A DNA stretch of 63,277 nt from Bimuria novae-zelandiae CBS 107.79. Its lineage: Eukaryota > Ascomycota > Dothideomycetes > Pleosporales > Didymosphaeriaceae. The position numbers and the translations under genes were made by a program. Where the stretch lies: positions 448,505 to 511,781 of the forward strand of contig ML976697.1 of assembly GCA_010015655.1 (NCBI GenBank). The letters run 5' to 3'. Positions 10,345 to 22,600 of the stretch are shown one piece after another. The notes under the pieces were generated by a model that was given only the letters and a program-made list of their open reading frames with translations, was not told the origin of the DNA and ran no database searches. The stretch's first letter is position 1. Each line of letters begins with the position of its first letter.

Positions 10345-11281
10345 TTACGCGCACTCGGGATGGTCGTCGCCGATGCAGATGCGTTCGAGCTCCAGTTCCG
10401 TCTTTGCCCAGAGAAGCGCAGTGTTGGTATCGCCCAGCTTGATGTAGCATTTAGCAATATCGCGGTAGCTGAAACTTGATTAGCTCGAATAAATTGGAAG
10501 GGTAGTAATGACTTGCTTCGAGCTCAGTGTTCTGCTGTGAAAACCTCCAGACTGCTGCAGCGCTGCGAGTTCCTTTCCCCAATTCGCTGCGTCCGTCCAC
10601 GCTTCGTTTCCCAGGCTGGAGGCGAGCTTGTCGGTAATGAAGGCCATGAGGATACGGTTAGTTTCGGCCACGGTGCCGTTCTTCGTGTCGTCGCACTCCG
10701 CACAGGTGCTTTGGAAGCCATACCTTTCAAGCAGCGCTGCTCGCTCGGACCAGACAACAGCGGGTCCGCCGGCGTAGGCGATGGTAAGTCATTCGTCTGC
10801 TGCAATGTCGCGGATGGCATGGTATGTGCGCTTCTTGATGGCTGGATTGTAGACATGCACAATGTTCGGAATGCATGAATAGTTCAGGCGGGTGCCGAGC
10901 GGGTATACGCCCTCGAAGAATGCGTAGGCGTTGTAGATGGCGAGTACCCTACGATGTAGAGCTGCCGTCTCGTGCCAGTTCGCTCCAAGGTGATGCTCCG
11001 GTGCGTACGAGTGCGAATGCAAGTTGAGGTATGTGTCTTTCTGAGAGGGATCCAGGTTCTCGAAAGCGTCCAGGATCGCATTTGCATCATCGCTGTCACA
11101 CGCGAGAAGGGCCGATTCTTCAAAAACACGAGTACCGAGCGGTATGTCGGCTTTCGCAAACACGCCCAAACCTTTTACGGCGGACATTTTGATATCCACG
11201 AGGTGGCGCGAGTCTGTTGTCTTTATAAGGGAAAAGTGCGGGACAGTCTCTTATCTTACCTTGCTGGTGATTCTCTGCCAT
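10345..11281 (-). pseudogene. SET-domain protein copy 1, one in-frame TGA
   Basis: Exons are 11281-11260, 11213-10517 and 10468-10345. The joined frame is 281 codons long and is broken only by TGA at codon 149 (10791-10789). The start reads MAENHQQDSRHLVDIK. SET features follow: KGLGVFAKADIPLGTRV, then the cofactor-site LNYSCIPN, then LTIAYAGG just after the TGA. A CxxC-like post-SET segment (CAECDD) and the C-terminal helix YRDIAKCYIKLGD...GDDHPE follow. The second intron is a GC-AG intron (GCAAGT...TTTCAG, 48 bp) with a CTAATC branch site. Relatives methylate lysines of proteins. The TGA replaces the Glu of a SEELTI-type motif seen in copy 2. It could be a nonsense allele, a base error or a readthrough site. 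Confidence 0.75.
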
Positions 11282-11384
11282 CTCGTTCCGTTCACGATTA
11301 AAGCTGAATTTCAAAGGTGTTGATATTTAGATCTGAAAAGTGAGAGAGTGTGGTGTGGAAACGGAAATGCGGAAGCTGTAAACA

Positions 11385-11528
11385 GAAGGCGCGCTAGTCG
11401 GATAGGGCAATGGCGAACAAGTCTAGACCCTTCCCTAGAAATGACTTGCTCTTTATGGGGTGATGCGAGTCTGCTAGCTTTAGCAAAATACGAACAGGAG
11501 TGAGGCCTTATTGCCGTTCCTCTGCCAT
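11385..11528 (-). pseudogene. SET-domain gene copy 3, truncated 5' relic
   Basis: An ATGGCAGAGG start at 11528 heads a 22-nt first exon of the same size as that of copy 1. An intron-like spacer ends TAGCAG. Next comes a frame reading DSHHPIKSKSF...GKGLDLFAIA, which aligns with DSRHLVDIKMSAVKGLGVFAKA of copy 1. The frame stops about 25 codons later and no SET core follows. Exon 1 itself has a TAA. It is a truncated duplicate sitting between the two longer copies. Confidence 0.6.
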
Positions 11529-12065
11529 CTTGAGAGCGAGACGTTATAGAGTTGAAGTTTAAAGCTTGATAAAGAATACAAGCAGCCGAGAGCCAGGGTT
11601 ATATGATGTCGAGTGGAGGAGTGATGCATTGGGTAGGTGGCCAGATGGCCTATATAGCCTGACGCTGGAGGGCTCCTTCCGGGCACCAAAGTGCCTGCTA
11701 CTGGGTGGGTCGGTACTTGATAATATTATATTTATATGAGTCTTCAAATGTTCTGCGATGTGTGAGTCTTTTTCGTGAGCGAGCCGGGTTCGGAGACACC
11801 AAATCCACGTAACAACAACATGACGATTCCAAGGCTTGCCAACTGGATTCGAGAAGTGAGGAAATGTCGTCTAGATATAAACCTGCGGAAGGCACAAACA
11901 GATGACGTGTTTGTTCGTCTCACCTAGTGTGTCTACACGCACGTGAAGTAGGTGCAGTCACCCGCGACAACACACAGGACCAAGACAATCCTAGATAGAA
12001 CCATCTTGCTCAACCTTTTACATTCACGAATTGTTCCCCCCGTAAAGTCATCTCACAGCGTAAAC
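11529..12065. other. Intergenic, nothing recognised
   Basis: This half-kilobase interval separates the truncated SET relic from the 3' end of SET copy 2, all on the minus strand. The part next to 11528 would be the promoter of the relic. I see no coding frame, repeat or RNA gene in it. Confidence 0.4.
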
Positions 12066-13060
12066 CTAAGCTTCCAGTAACTCCTTGTGCTTCTTCACAT
12101 ATTCGGGGTGATCCTCACCGATGCAGTGATGTTTCACCTCCAGTTCCTTCACACGCCACGCCACCGATTCCTTGTCGTCTCCAAGCTCATTGTAAGACCT
12201 AACAACGTAGGCGTAGCTGTCCCAATGTCAGGACCATATCTCTTTCAACAGACGCTGAACATACCTCTGGGCAAGCTCCAAGCAGTGGAAGCCCTCCGAT
12301 TCCATTATCCCCGCCATCTCGTTTCGCCACGCGTCCCAATTCTACCCACGATCCAGCTTCTTCGAGCTCTACGGCCTCTAGCCCGAGCGTGAACAATCGT
12401 TCACATGCGGCGTTTCGCTTCCGGCCGCCTTCCGTATCCACACACAGGGCATGCGCACACGAATCCGAAATATGTCGCCGCGCGGTCCTCGCGCTGAGCC
12501 CGAGTACGGTTAGGAAAGGCTCCATAATTGATAGTGAGCTCTTCGCTGGCCTGGACATCGCGGATAACATGGAATGTCCCCATCTCGGTATCTGGGTTAT
12601 AGTGGTGGACGACGTCTGGAAGGCACGAATGATTCATGCGCATAGCCATCGCGAAAACGCCTTCGGGGTAAGCGTTTGTGTCGTAGATGGCTATGATCTT
12701 GCGGCATAGTGAGGAATAGTCTCCCACTTTTCATTTTCGTCTCCATAGTAGCGTCCGAAGGAGGCGGGTTCGTACGCATGGAGATCGAGATACGAGGTTT
12801 GCTGTGAAGGGTTGAGTTTGGAGAATAAGGACATGATCTCCGCGGCGGGATCTCGGCCTTTCTGATCATCCCATTTCAGGAGTGCTTTCTCGGCGATGAT
12901 GCGGGTGCGTCGTGGGATGTCGAATTTTGGAAAGTGGCCTAGGCCTTTCCCTGGCGAGGACCTGAGCTCAGTAAGGTGGCGAGAGTCTTCTAAAGTACAG
13001 TCAGCACTAAATCAAGCAAAACAGAAAGTGTATTTTACGCTGTTTTGATCCGTCTGCCAT
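12066..13060 (-). pseudogene. SET-domain gene copy 2, several frameshifts
   Basis: Exon 1 (13060-13039) reads MADGSKQ. The intron ends TTTAG before 12989, and exon 2 continues DSRHLTELRSSPGKGLGHF. A one-base shift occurs near 12720-12730 (after GDENEKW), after which the SET core is clear: MRMNHSCLPDVVHHYNPD, SEELTINYGAF and CACPVCG. More shifts follow near 12405 and 12355. The end (LAQ, intron GTATGT...GGACAG, then YAYVVRSYNELGDDKES...GEDHPEY) matches copy 1. The same intron positions show gene duplication. Decay here is by indels, not CpA mutation. Confidence 0.75.
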
Positions 13061-13761
13061 CTTGTATGTCCGTCTCATAAAAGCGTGTTGTTTTTGGTCC
13101 CTGGGGGGTGTTTAAGCAATGTGTCCTGGTTTGAGTATCACAAACAATAGTTGAAGCCTCTTTAAATGCCTGACGACGCGCCATTCCAGTATCGTTGGTC
13201 AAAGCTGGCTGCTTTGTGTGAATGTAGACGCACAGAGCCCGCCTCACCGAGCGGGTCACATTGTTTTCATAGTCTTTGGCCCCGAAGCGATCCGCATGAT
13301 GGAGTCTCGCATACAATTATTTGTTAGCCCTCTCGCGGAGACACTCACCTCCCGAGAGCGCCCTTTGACCTAGACATTTTGACCGCATTATCATTCGACG
13401 GATTCCAGTCACTCAGTTGCTGCTCCAAGCACAAGCAAAATTTGTCTGAAAAACAGCCATGTCATTGTGGCGTCTGAAGATCAACCGCGTACGAAGATTG
13501 CAAACAATGAGTAGTGAAAGCATGGCTTTCCCAAGGCCCCCATGGTGGTTTAAGATTCTTGCGAAATAGACAAGTGGCTGCATCCCAGTTGCGGCATGAT
13601 CATCCAAAATACTTGTGTGAGCCTCAACTTGAAACAGGAGGGTAGCCGCCGTGACGCCGAAATCGAGTGGGTTGCGACTGGCGAGGCACACAGCTGTGCA
13701 CTTCAGATATAATAGCGTTACTTCAATAATTTACACCTATTGCGAGAACCTTTGAAGCTGA
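13061..13761. other. Intergenic DNA upstream of SET copy 2, no clear gene
   Basis: The interval holds the presumptive promoter of SET copy 2 and reaches the LINE insertion point. A 92-codon minus-strand frame (13691-13413) has no recognisable domain. The composition is balanced and no repeat was seen. Confidence 0.4.
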
Positions 13762-13776
13762 CGACGAACGTGAGGT
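13762..13776. repeat. 15-bp target duplication, left copy, of the LINE pair
   Basis: CGACGAACGTGAGGT occurs here, directly beside the 3' tail of LINE 1, and again at 25248-25262, directly beside the 5' end of LINE 2. It brackets both LINEs together. This is the expected duplication of the older insertion (LINE 2). Confidence 0.85.
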
Positions 13777-13976
13777 TGATTGATTGATGATGATGATGAT
13801 GATGATGATGATGTCCATTTGGCTGTGCAGGGGTCTTGGCCCTATTTAGCCCCACTTTTAGCTGAGCCTGCTATCTAGCCCTATACGTATTGATCCCAAA
13901 CTTCATTCCTCAGCCCATACCCGCTGTAGAAGGGGGTTTGCACCCCCTTTATTACAAGTACTGTATCCCCGCGCGC

Positions 13977-16900
13977 TTACAATTCCAACGATGGATTAAG
14001 CCTCCTAGTTCTGCAGGCAAATTTGATTGTTGCCAAGACCACGTCTAGATTCGGTTTCCATTGGTTACTAGGACCGTCCGGATAGGAGCCATCTGGGTTC
14101 ATGCGTAGTGTTCTTCCACCAAGCATGTAGGATAGATCACCGTATCTATCTCCCGCTTCTCTAATCATATCTTCTCGGAGGTGTGCGTACCTCTGGCATT
14201 AGAATAGAAAATGGCGCGTATCCTCCTTGCCCTGGCCGCAATCACACTGATCACCGCCGTCTACACCTATCCTTACTAGGAAAGCCCGGAGTTTGGAGTG
14301 ACATGTCCGGAGCTGGGCGAGCATTTGCGCTTCCTTTCCCGTCAGGTTATCGTAGAGTAGCTTCACGTGGGGTCCTGGAAGCGCTGCATCTAGCTGTTTG
14401 AGGTGTCTCCCTGTTGTCCACTCTTTGGTCGGCCTTGCGGTCGGTATCGCTCCTTTTATTCTCGAGGCGCCTACTGATCGAAACCTACTTTAGAGTCCTG
14501 GGAGAGATACCACCTCGTTACGGGTTTTTATTGTCGTCCTGGCGGATTCGTTGGCGGCTTCGTTCCCTGCTATCCCGGAATGGGCTGGGACCCATGCAAG
14601 ACGAATCCTCTCGCCGTCCCTCTCGCGGAGGGCTTTGTTTACGTGCTCGATGATTAACTATCCACTCTAGCGGGCTGGCTTCGCGATTGACTGAAGCGCA
14701 GTCAGGGAATCCGAGTATATTATTGCGCCAGGCAGCGTTAGAGTAGTCGTTAATATAGTTTTCGCCCAGTCAACTACTTCCTTAATAGCGGCCATCTCTG
14801 CAACGTAGACATTCATCATATCCGTGGTCCCTATTGTGCGTTTTTCTTGGCCGACCACTCTTCCGTCTTCCCAGATTACTACGCTATAGCCCACCTTGTT
14901 GTTCCTCATAGATGCGTCCGTAAACATCTGTACTTCACAACCCTGCCTGTCGATACACTTGCTCTTCGCCTCTTCTCTGTCTGCGCTAGTGTCTATTCGT
15001 TGTCTATTAGGTCTCCCCCACGGTGGTATAGCGAATCCCTTAATCGTTTCCATGTAATTAAGGGAATGTTTGAAGGACATTGCCATATACATAGTCAGGG
15101 ACTTGTACTGTGTTTTGTGCCCTGCTATATTCGCTCTCTTTAACGGCTTCCATAGTAAACTAGCCTTGGGCATTGTATGGACATCCACCCAGAATTTCGC
15201 AATCCTCCTTTTGAGTTGGCATGCCGTAGACGGCAGGTACGCCTCTGCACATGCCGCTTCCTCTGAGACGGAGCGGAAACAGTTCGTGACCGCCTTGGCA
15301 CCCAGGCGTTGTATCGGTCCTAGCAGGTGCCGCATCCAAGCAGGCATCTCTTTGTCTAGGTACTAGGAAAACCATGCTGCCGATGCGTAGTCGATGCTGG
15401 CGGCGACCGTCGCGCTGAAAAGCTGCCAGGCGGTCGCCGGGCGAACGCCTCGCAGCCAAGACAGTGCCTGAGCACCTTGCCATCCCCGTTTTACTGCTCT
15501 GGCAACGTGTTGTTTAAAGCTCAAGGCGCTATCGAAAACCACGCCTAGTATCTTGGCCGACTCCGCTGGTGGAACCATCGCTGGTCCTACGCGTAGCGCC
15601 TGCATGGGTCGCATAATGTTTCCCTTGCTACGCGCGTGTACAAAGTGCATTAGTGTAGTCTTATCTCCTTCGAATGTGGCGCCGTGGCTCGCCGCCCACT
15701 AGAGAGCGTTCGGTACCACTACCTGCTGCAGTGTTTCCATATTCTCTTCTATGCTGTCTCCCACGGTCCATCTTGTGTAGTCATCGATAAAGCCCAGTGC
15801 TCCCTTCGTCTTATCCACTGCTTCTTCCACCAGTTCGGCGTTGAAAAATATGTAGAGGATCGGTGAGAGCGGCGAGCCCTGCGGAAGACCAGGAAAGTCG
15901 ATGTCTAGCTCTTCTGTCTCGAACTCGTTTACCACGACCGTCCCTTTCCTGGCGGAACAGAATGAGTCTACCCACCGTACTATGTTATCCAGAATCCCCT
16001 TAGTTGCCAGGATCCTAACTATAACCTCACAGGGCACTCCGTTATATGCTCCCTTAACATCAAAGCTAACTAAGGACAATGTTTTCCTATCACGCCACGC
16101 CTCTTTAATCTTCTCCACGAGAAGTACCAGAGCCTGTTCGCTGGAGTGTGCCGGCCTTGCACTAAATTAATTAGGTGGGAGGAGTCTTCGCGTCTCTGCC
16201 CAATAGGATAGGCGAGTGGCAACGATCAGCTCTAGAATCTTCCCTAGCGTGCATAGTAGCGAGATAGGCCGGTATGCTTTTGGTATCGTATAATCTGGCT
16301 TGTCGGGTTTCCTTAGCGGCAGTATGCGTGCTGTCTTAAATGTCGTTGGTACTGCACCTAGCATGATTGATGCGTTGAAAATGGCTAGGATCCATTTCTG
16401 TAGCACAGGCCAGACCTCTTTCCACGCTACGTTTGGCAGTCCGTCCACCCCTAGTGCCTTCCATGGTTTGGTATGTTCAATTGCGTGTTCTACTTCTTCA
16501 AGCGTGAGCTCCGGGTTCTCCCGGATTTTAGTCAATGGGCGTTGGTGCGTCCTACTATCTGGGCTCGCTGGTGGGGTGGGTGGAAAGAAGGTTTCTAGTA
16601 GTATCGTGGCCTTTTCGCTATCGTTCTCGATCTCCTTCCCGTGATGATATAGGAGCGGGATGTCTCCAAAACCTGATCCTACTGGTTTCAGGTACCTGGC
16701 TGCCTTCCAGATGTTGTTGGCGTCTTTGAGGAACCTTACCCAATGGTTTTTCTTCTTGATTCGAATGGCCGCATGGAATTTCCTTCTAGCTATCGTAGCC
16801 TCGGCATTTAGATGGGTTGGAAGATTGTTTCCATTTCGAAGTGCATTTGTGGATCTGTTACGTAGTGTGGTGTATTCGTATCGTAGCATTGACAGTTCGT

Positions 16901-17895
16901 CGTCCCACCATGCTTTCATATACGGAGAAGATCTGACCTCTGGAGTGTGCTTTCTTGTGGCCTCATGTAGCTGGCTGATGATCAGGCTGGTTTCCGTTTC
17001 TAGTTGCGCCACCGTGTTAATGGCTGGTTGATGGTCTGCGTATGGCCCAAGTTCCTGACGAACCGCGTTCCAGTCTGTCTTCTGGTAGTTCGGCTGCCGT
17101 CGCATGTGAGGTGTTGTGTCGTTTTGCTTATGAAATGTTGATATTATGGCCTAATGGTCTGAGCCATGTTTAACGTCGTGTATTTCGCATCGGATCATTT
17201 TCCGGCTTAACTCGTCCGATGCCATGGCTAGGTCTATAGTCGTCTTATCGGGTCCTTATTTGAAAGTCTTTGTGCCCCTTGGCAGCATCGTGTTCATACC
17301 AATCTCGTATATCTATTCGAGGATGGGCGTACCTTCTCCTTGCCTGGGCGAGTTGCAGACCGCATCGCCTCCCTATAATTAATCGTGGCGGTTGAAGTCC
17401 CCTCCCACAAATAGTTAGAGGTTTCTTCCCCACTTGTTCCTTGCTTCTTCCCACGCTGCGGATATTATTCGAAGTCGCTTAGTTAGGGTGGCGGTATTAA
17501 GTTCTCTCGTTGCTGACGCGTCCCGGGGAACATAGACCGACACCTACAGGATAGTCCATGTGCCTGTTTTCAAGACCCCCGCCATAATATCGGGGGATGG
17601 GATGTTGATTTACTCGACCCTCGCACTCCGGTTGACATAGACCAAGGATTAGAATAAGTGGCTAATTAAGTCCTGTCGCGTGATAGTTAGTCTAAGCGCA
17701 CTCTAGTAGGCGTGCTAATGTATATATAGTGTACCTCCTATGTTAATGATGTAAGGCTCTGTAATTATAATTAACTTAACGTCTTAAAGGGAGCTATTAT
17801 TAAGTATGCTAAGTTATGCTTCTCTTCTTCTACCTGCGTTCGCTTGAAATATCGTGGTCGTCCTAGATATAAGGTGTTAGGGAGTGGTTTCGTGT
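13977..17895 (-). pseudogene. LINE 1 ORF2: endonuclease, reverse transcriptase, RNase H
   Basis: The 5' part (about 17895-17110) is an AP-type endonuclease with GGDFNRHD and a C-terminal GSDH. Reverse transcriptase follows (17105-15360): KAYRPISLLCTLGKILE, SFDVKGAYNGVP, LPQGSPLSPILYIFF and the catalytic FIDD (Y/F-x-D-D). RNase H (about 14990-14660) reads QMFTDASM, then AEMAAIKEV and YSDSLTAL. The frame is broken by TAG/TAA codons and a few shifts. It would copy its own RNA by target-primed reverse transcription if intact. Confidence 0.85.
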
Positions 17896-17924
17896 TTCAG
17901 CGGCTCTAAACGCTTACATGAGGT

Positions 17925-19212
17925 TTATTTTCTCTTTCCTATATTCTGGACATCCTGGATCAGTAACCGTGTGGGCGTTACCGCACGCTAGACATTTCCT
18001 GTCCGTCTCTGTGCATGCGTCTGTACGGTGTTTGCGTGAGCACCTTCTATAACAGGTTTTGTTTACACATCTCGACTGGAAATGGCCGTATTGGTTGCAG
18101 TTATAGCACCTCGTGGGTCTAGGTAGTCGTTGGAAGGTCTCTGCAAATGCGATTTGCCCTCCAATTTTTACTAGTCGATTATTAATGAGCCTATGAGCCT
18201 CTTCTGCGCTAGAGAGGAAAACTGCTATAGATCCTGTCTATTTGCTCCCTTTTGACAACCAAAAAGCTTTCTTAATTTTAGTTACGCTATTCTCCGCGCA
18301 AAATGCGCCCGCGAAGTTTTTATTAATAGTGTGCCCATCTTCCTTAACTATCGCTGTCCTGACGACGTTGTCTATCTTGACCGGGTACTATTCTTCTCCT
18401 CTAGTCCTAGCACCTTCGAATACTCGCGTGACCTATCTGTCCTCGGCCCGGAGGAGGGTAGCTTCCGCTTCCGTGGACGTGAGCACCCTGACGTAGTGGC
18501 CGTGGATTTATATGCCCTTTACCTGGATATATTTAGTGCTTTTATGTGCCTGTATGCCTGCCCTAATGCGAGCTTCGATCTCGGTGGTGGTCTTTAAGCC
18601 TGTGCTATCTATATCTTTAGCTCGCCGGATGTCGATAGTTATGCCAGGAGGGATCATTTTTCTCGACGAATCTTCGTTCATATTACTTGCTGGTCTGGTA
18701 ATGCCTGGGGACGTTTCGGCCGAGCGTGCCAGAGCTGAGGCGTAGGATTAAGGTGGAAAGCCGGCTGTCCGCGTGTGGGTATCCGCTATAGTAAGGGTCG
18801 AGAGGATCTCTATTGCTTGCGATAATTGCGCCTTCGTATCCACCAACTAAGCCTTCACGAGCAATAGCTCTGTTGTCAGTCCTCCTACTATCGCTCTAAG
18901 TTCCGCATTGTCGTTCTTCAATTCTTCCACCACAGCAAGTATGGCTGCCAGTGTTTTCTTGGTAGTCGCATCCTTGCCCTTGCCAACGCTATTCCCCCTC
19001 CTAATCGTCGTAACTAGTATCGAACGCGTTCGTATCGCTCTAGGTGCTCCAGGAGCATCCGTTTCTATCTCCGTAAGAGACTCGAGGTCAATTTCGTTAT
19101 TCTCGCTTTGCGTGTTGGCGCTCCCTAGTTCGGCCGCTTTTGGTGTTTTGGTCCGAGCTCGGTCCGACCGACGCGTCTGGGACGCGTTGTTTACCTCCGA
19201 TTCCATCAACAA
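17925..19212 (-). pseudogene. LINE 1 ORF1: Gag-like RNA-binding protein
   Basis: The ATG at 19212 opens MLMESEVNNASQTRRSDRAR, a charged region with coiled-coil character (AAILAVVEELKNDNAELRAI). The C-terminus (18110-17960) has a clear zinc knuckle, CYNCNQYGHFQSRC, followed by a second Cys/His cluster (CYRRCSRKH...C, CLACGNAH). Such ORF1 proteins package the element RNA. The middle is broken by stops. Confidence 0.75.
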
Positions 19213-19228
19213 CCCCTTTCTTCTTGTC

Positions 19229-19312
19229 TGATTGATTCTGATTGATTGATTGATTGATTAATTCCTTCTCTTGATTGATTGATTCTGATTGATTGATTGA
19301 TTGATTAATTCC
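19229..19312. repeat. (GATT)n tail of LINE 2
   Basis: Two blocks of GATTGATTGATT with GATTCT and TTAATTCCT interruptions form the 3' tail of LINE 2 (element strand: AATC repeats). A remnant of the same repeat, TTGATTGATTGATG, lies at 13776-13789 on the far side of LINE 1. LINE 1 therefore split this tail. Confidence 0.8.
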
Positions 19313-19682
19313 TACTCGGTTTCAGCCGCGATTTCTCCGCAGCTATGCCCGGCTGGCAAGGCTTGGCGGACAGCCGACGCGTCCCGGATCATTGCTGATC
19401 CGCTCCGCCCCGCTTCATCCTGCAAAAACAAGACCAGCTGTCCCCAGAGACCTGCCTTTCCTTCCTCAACCACTATCTAAATATGCTGGCGGGCCCATCT
19501 ATATACCGGTTCTAATACTAATGCAAACCACTTTCTAGGCTTCGTAGAGGTTTTGCACCTCGTGTGTCGCGTCCGTATACCTACAGTCTCCCCCCAGCGC
19601 TCGGCTTCATCTACGCGTCTGCGATCCCGATTTGCCCAAGGATCTGCGTCTGTTCCATATACTCGATAGCTTTGGTGGCTAG

Positions 19683-22600
19683 TTATGGCTTATTAAGGAT
19701 GGTCCGGAGGTTGTGTCGTCCTGGGCGGTCGCCGAAGATCCGGTTCCGGAGGTCCTTATGCATCCTGCAGTAGAGCAGAACATGGGCCACTGTTTGTCTA
19801 ATCGCTCCGCAGTCGCATCCAGAGTTAGTTATGTCTGGCACTTTGCGGCTGAAGAGGAAGTCTCTTAGTCCGATCTTCTTAGTCCTTAGTTGGACGAGAA
19901 GGGCGCTCTCTCGCTTTTTAAGGCCTTCATGTAGTTTGAGTACTCTGTTTATCGGTGACCGTGTGTTCCTGGACGTGGCTCGGCCTTTTGTCTCCTTCCG
20001 CCACTTTGCGCTCCATGCGGTCTCCGCTTGCTGCTTGCATCTTCTTTTCAGCGTAGTCTTAAGGGGAAAGAGTTTTAAAGGCTCGCCTGCGGTCAGTGCT
20101 CTTCTGCCGTTCTCTCTCCATCCTGTAGCTTCCTTTGCGGCTATGTCTACTGCTTCGTTGCCTAGGATCCCTTCGTGGGCTAGTACCCATCGAATCCGTA
20201 CCGGACGTCCTCGGTCCTGGAGGTCCTGGATTTGGCGGGCGATCTCCTCCAGAATGTAGGCTCCTGTCCGTCCTTCGGCCTTGGTGACAGACCATATGGC
20301 GGCCTGGTTGTCTGTGTAGATGGCGACGTTACGCCTGCTTCCGTTCCGATCTGCGTACTCCTGTGCTATCTGCAGCGCCAGGCTTATTCCGTACAGTTCA
20401 GCTGCGTATACTGTGGACGTCGTGGGCAATCCAAGATAAGCGCTGCACGTCTAATGTGTGTATGGGCATACTGCTGCCGCACCGATTCTATCGTCTATTC
20501 CGCTTCCGTCTGTGTAGATGCTGAGGTCTTGGTCCGTCGCAGTTTCTCTATCATGTCGCTCCCTCGCTGTCTCGTCATCTTTTTCTATGTAGGTCTTTGG
20601 TCCCTGTTGCCAGGGGGGTGTGATGAACGGGGGAATTGGCTCCTGCGTTGTAAGGTCCTGTCCCCACTTATCTCTCATCTCGCTGTAGATCCTCTGCCAG
20701 GAGCCTGTATGCTTCTTGCGTTCGGTCGTTTGGGCGGCGTCAGTGGGCCGGAAACCCACTATGTTTGCGATAGGTCTGCTGGACAGAAGCCGGGTGATTG
20801 TGTCTGCATTGTGTCTCCATATTTGTTGCTCGATAGGGAGGAGGAAGGCTTCGATGTCAAGTGCGGCCCTCGATGTAGCTTTAAACGCCCCACAGATGAT
20901 TCGTGCCGCTCTTGCCTGGATGCTCTACAGAGTGTCGAGTGCTTTCTTAGTATAGGTGTGCTTCTTGCCATTCTCGTTTGTCCATATTAAGCAGGCGTAC
21001 ATCATCTAGGGCAGCGCGGTGCCCTCGTAGATTTTTCTAAGATCTAGGAGGCCGGCGCCCCATGTTAAGTTTCTAAAATTACTTAACGCGTTTACTGTTT
21101 TTGTCGCTTTTCGTCTGATCTCTTCGATGTGTGGCTTCCATGTGAGTTTAGCGTCCATCGTCAGCCCTAGATATTTGCAGCTTGGCCTTGGTTTGATCTC
21201 GCCCCAGATGGTCTAGATTAGGTGGTTTATGTCGATCTTTTTGCGTGCCCTCGTGAAGTGTGTGAGCTGGAACTTGTCTGGAGCGAAGACAGAAGCATGC
21301 GTGTTCGCCCATTGCTGTGCTTTTTGTAGAGTCTTACCCAGGGTGTCGCACGTCTTCTCTGTCGTTTCTGCCCAAGCCAAGATTGCTATGTCGTCTATAT
21401 ACCCTATCGGAAGAACGTTCGCTTCTTGCTTGCATAGTTCTATAAGGTTGGCATTGTAGAACAAGTAGAGGATAGGCGAAAGCGGGGAGCCTTGGGGTAT
21501 GCCTGTGCTTGTCGCGTACTGTGACGATGTGAACCCGTCGATCCTAATGCGCGTGTGTCTATCGCTAAGGAAGCTTGCAATCCATCTGACGGTCGTCTAG
21601 TCGATCTTTCTCTTCCGTAGGTTGTGTAGCAGCCGTGCGTGTGATACATTGTCGAATGCGCCAGATACGTCGAGCAGCAAGAGGCTGGCCACATGTGTTT
21701 TCTTCTGGTTCCATGCTCCGTAAATCTTCTCCGTGACGGCGTGTAGTGCGTGCTCTGTGGATCGCTTCTTTCTCCCTCCTATGTGTGTTGATGGGAGTAG
21801 CTGGTATGTTTCTACCAGATAGTTCAGTCGCTGGGAGATAATCGCGTCCATGATCTTTCCCATGGTATTAAGTAGCGCGATTGGCCGGTATGCTTTTGGT
21901 TTCGTGTAGTTGTCTTTCCCTGGTTTGCGTAGCACCGCTGTGAGCGACCCCTGGAAATGGGCCGGGCAATAGCCTAGCTGTATGCTCTGGTTGAAGATTT
22001 TCAGCATGTGTGCTGTGAGTTGGGCCCTCCCTGCTTGGAGGGCCTTGTTCGTGATCCCGTCGGGTCTAGGGCCTTTGATAGGGGAAGCTGCGCGGATAGC
22101 ATCCTCTATCTCTTTTTCGGTTATTGGTAGTAGTTTAATCTGACCGCTGTACTCTGCGTCGCGTACGTCTTCTAGGTTTGCTTCCAGGGGCGCAGGGAAA
22201 AAGACGTCCCTAAACATTTCCGCCTTATCGCTTGGCTCTGTGATTTCGCATTAGGTCTCTAAGTATTAGATTATAGGTGTAGCTCTTGCAGATTGCGTCT
22301 CTCTTGTTCTTGCCCATTTTGCTATCTTCCACAGTCCCTCTAGTGACTTGGCCGCCGTCTCCACTTATTCCCTATGCTTATCCCGTAGCGCCTTCTTAAT
22401 GGTCCTGGCTTTGTGGTTTCGTGCTACCCGGTAGGCTTCCCATGTCTCTTCCGTGTGAAGCTGGTTGTGTACCCTCTTAAGCCGCTTCGTCTCTGCTAAG
22501 ACCTCTCTACACTCGTTATTCCACCCTTCTCTACTTTTAGCCGAGACTTGCGTCTGCGGGACGGCCTTCTTTATTACTCTCTGGACTGCTGAGACCACTT

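Larger units (their letters stand above)
13777..19228 (-). mobile_element. Tad1-type LINE 1, nested in the tail of LINE 2
   Basis: A full-length minus-strand non-LTR retrotransposon: ORF1 with a CCHC knuckle, then ORF2 with endonuclease, reverse transcriptase and RNase H. In element orientation it ends in a (CAT)n run, then CAATCAATC, at 13812-13777. Its 5' end abuts the AATC-type tail of LINE 2 at 19229. It has no unique target duplication of its own because it landed in a simple repeat. RIP is moderate: stops are mostly TAG at Gln or Trp positions. Confidence 0.85.
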
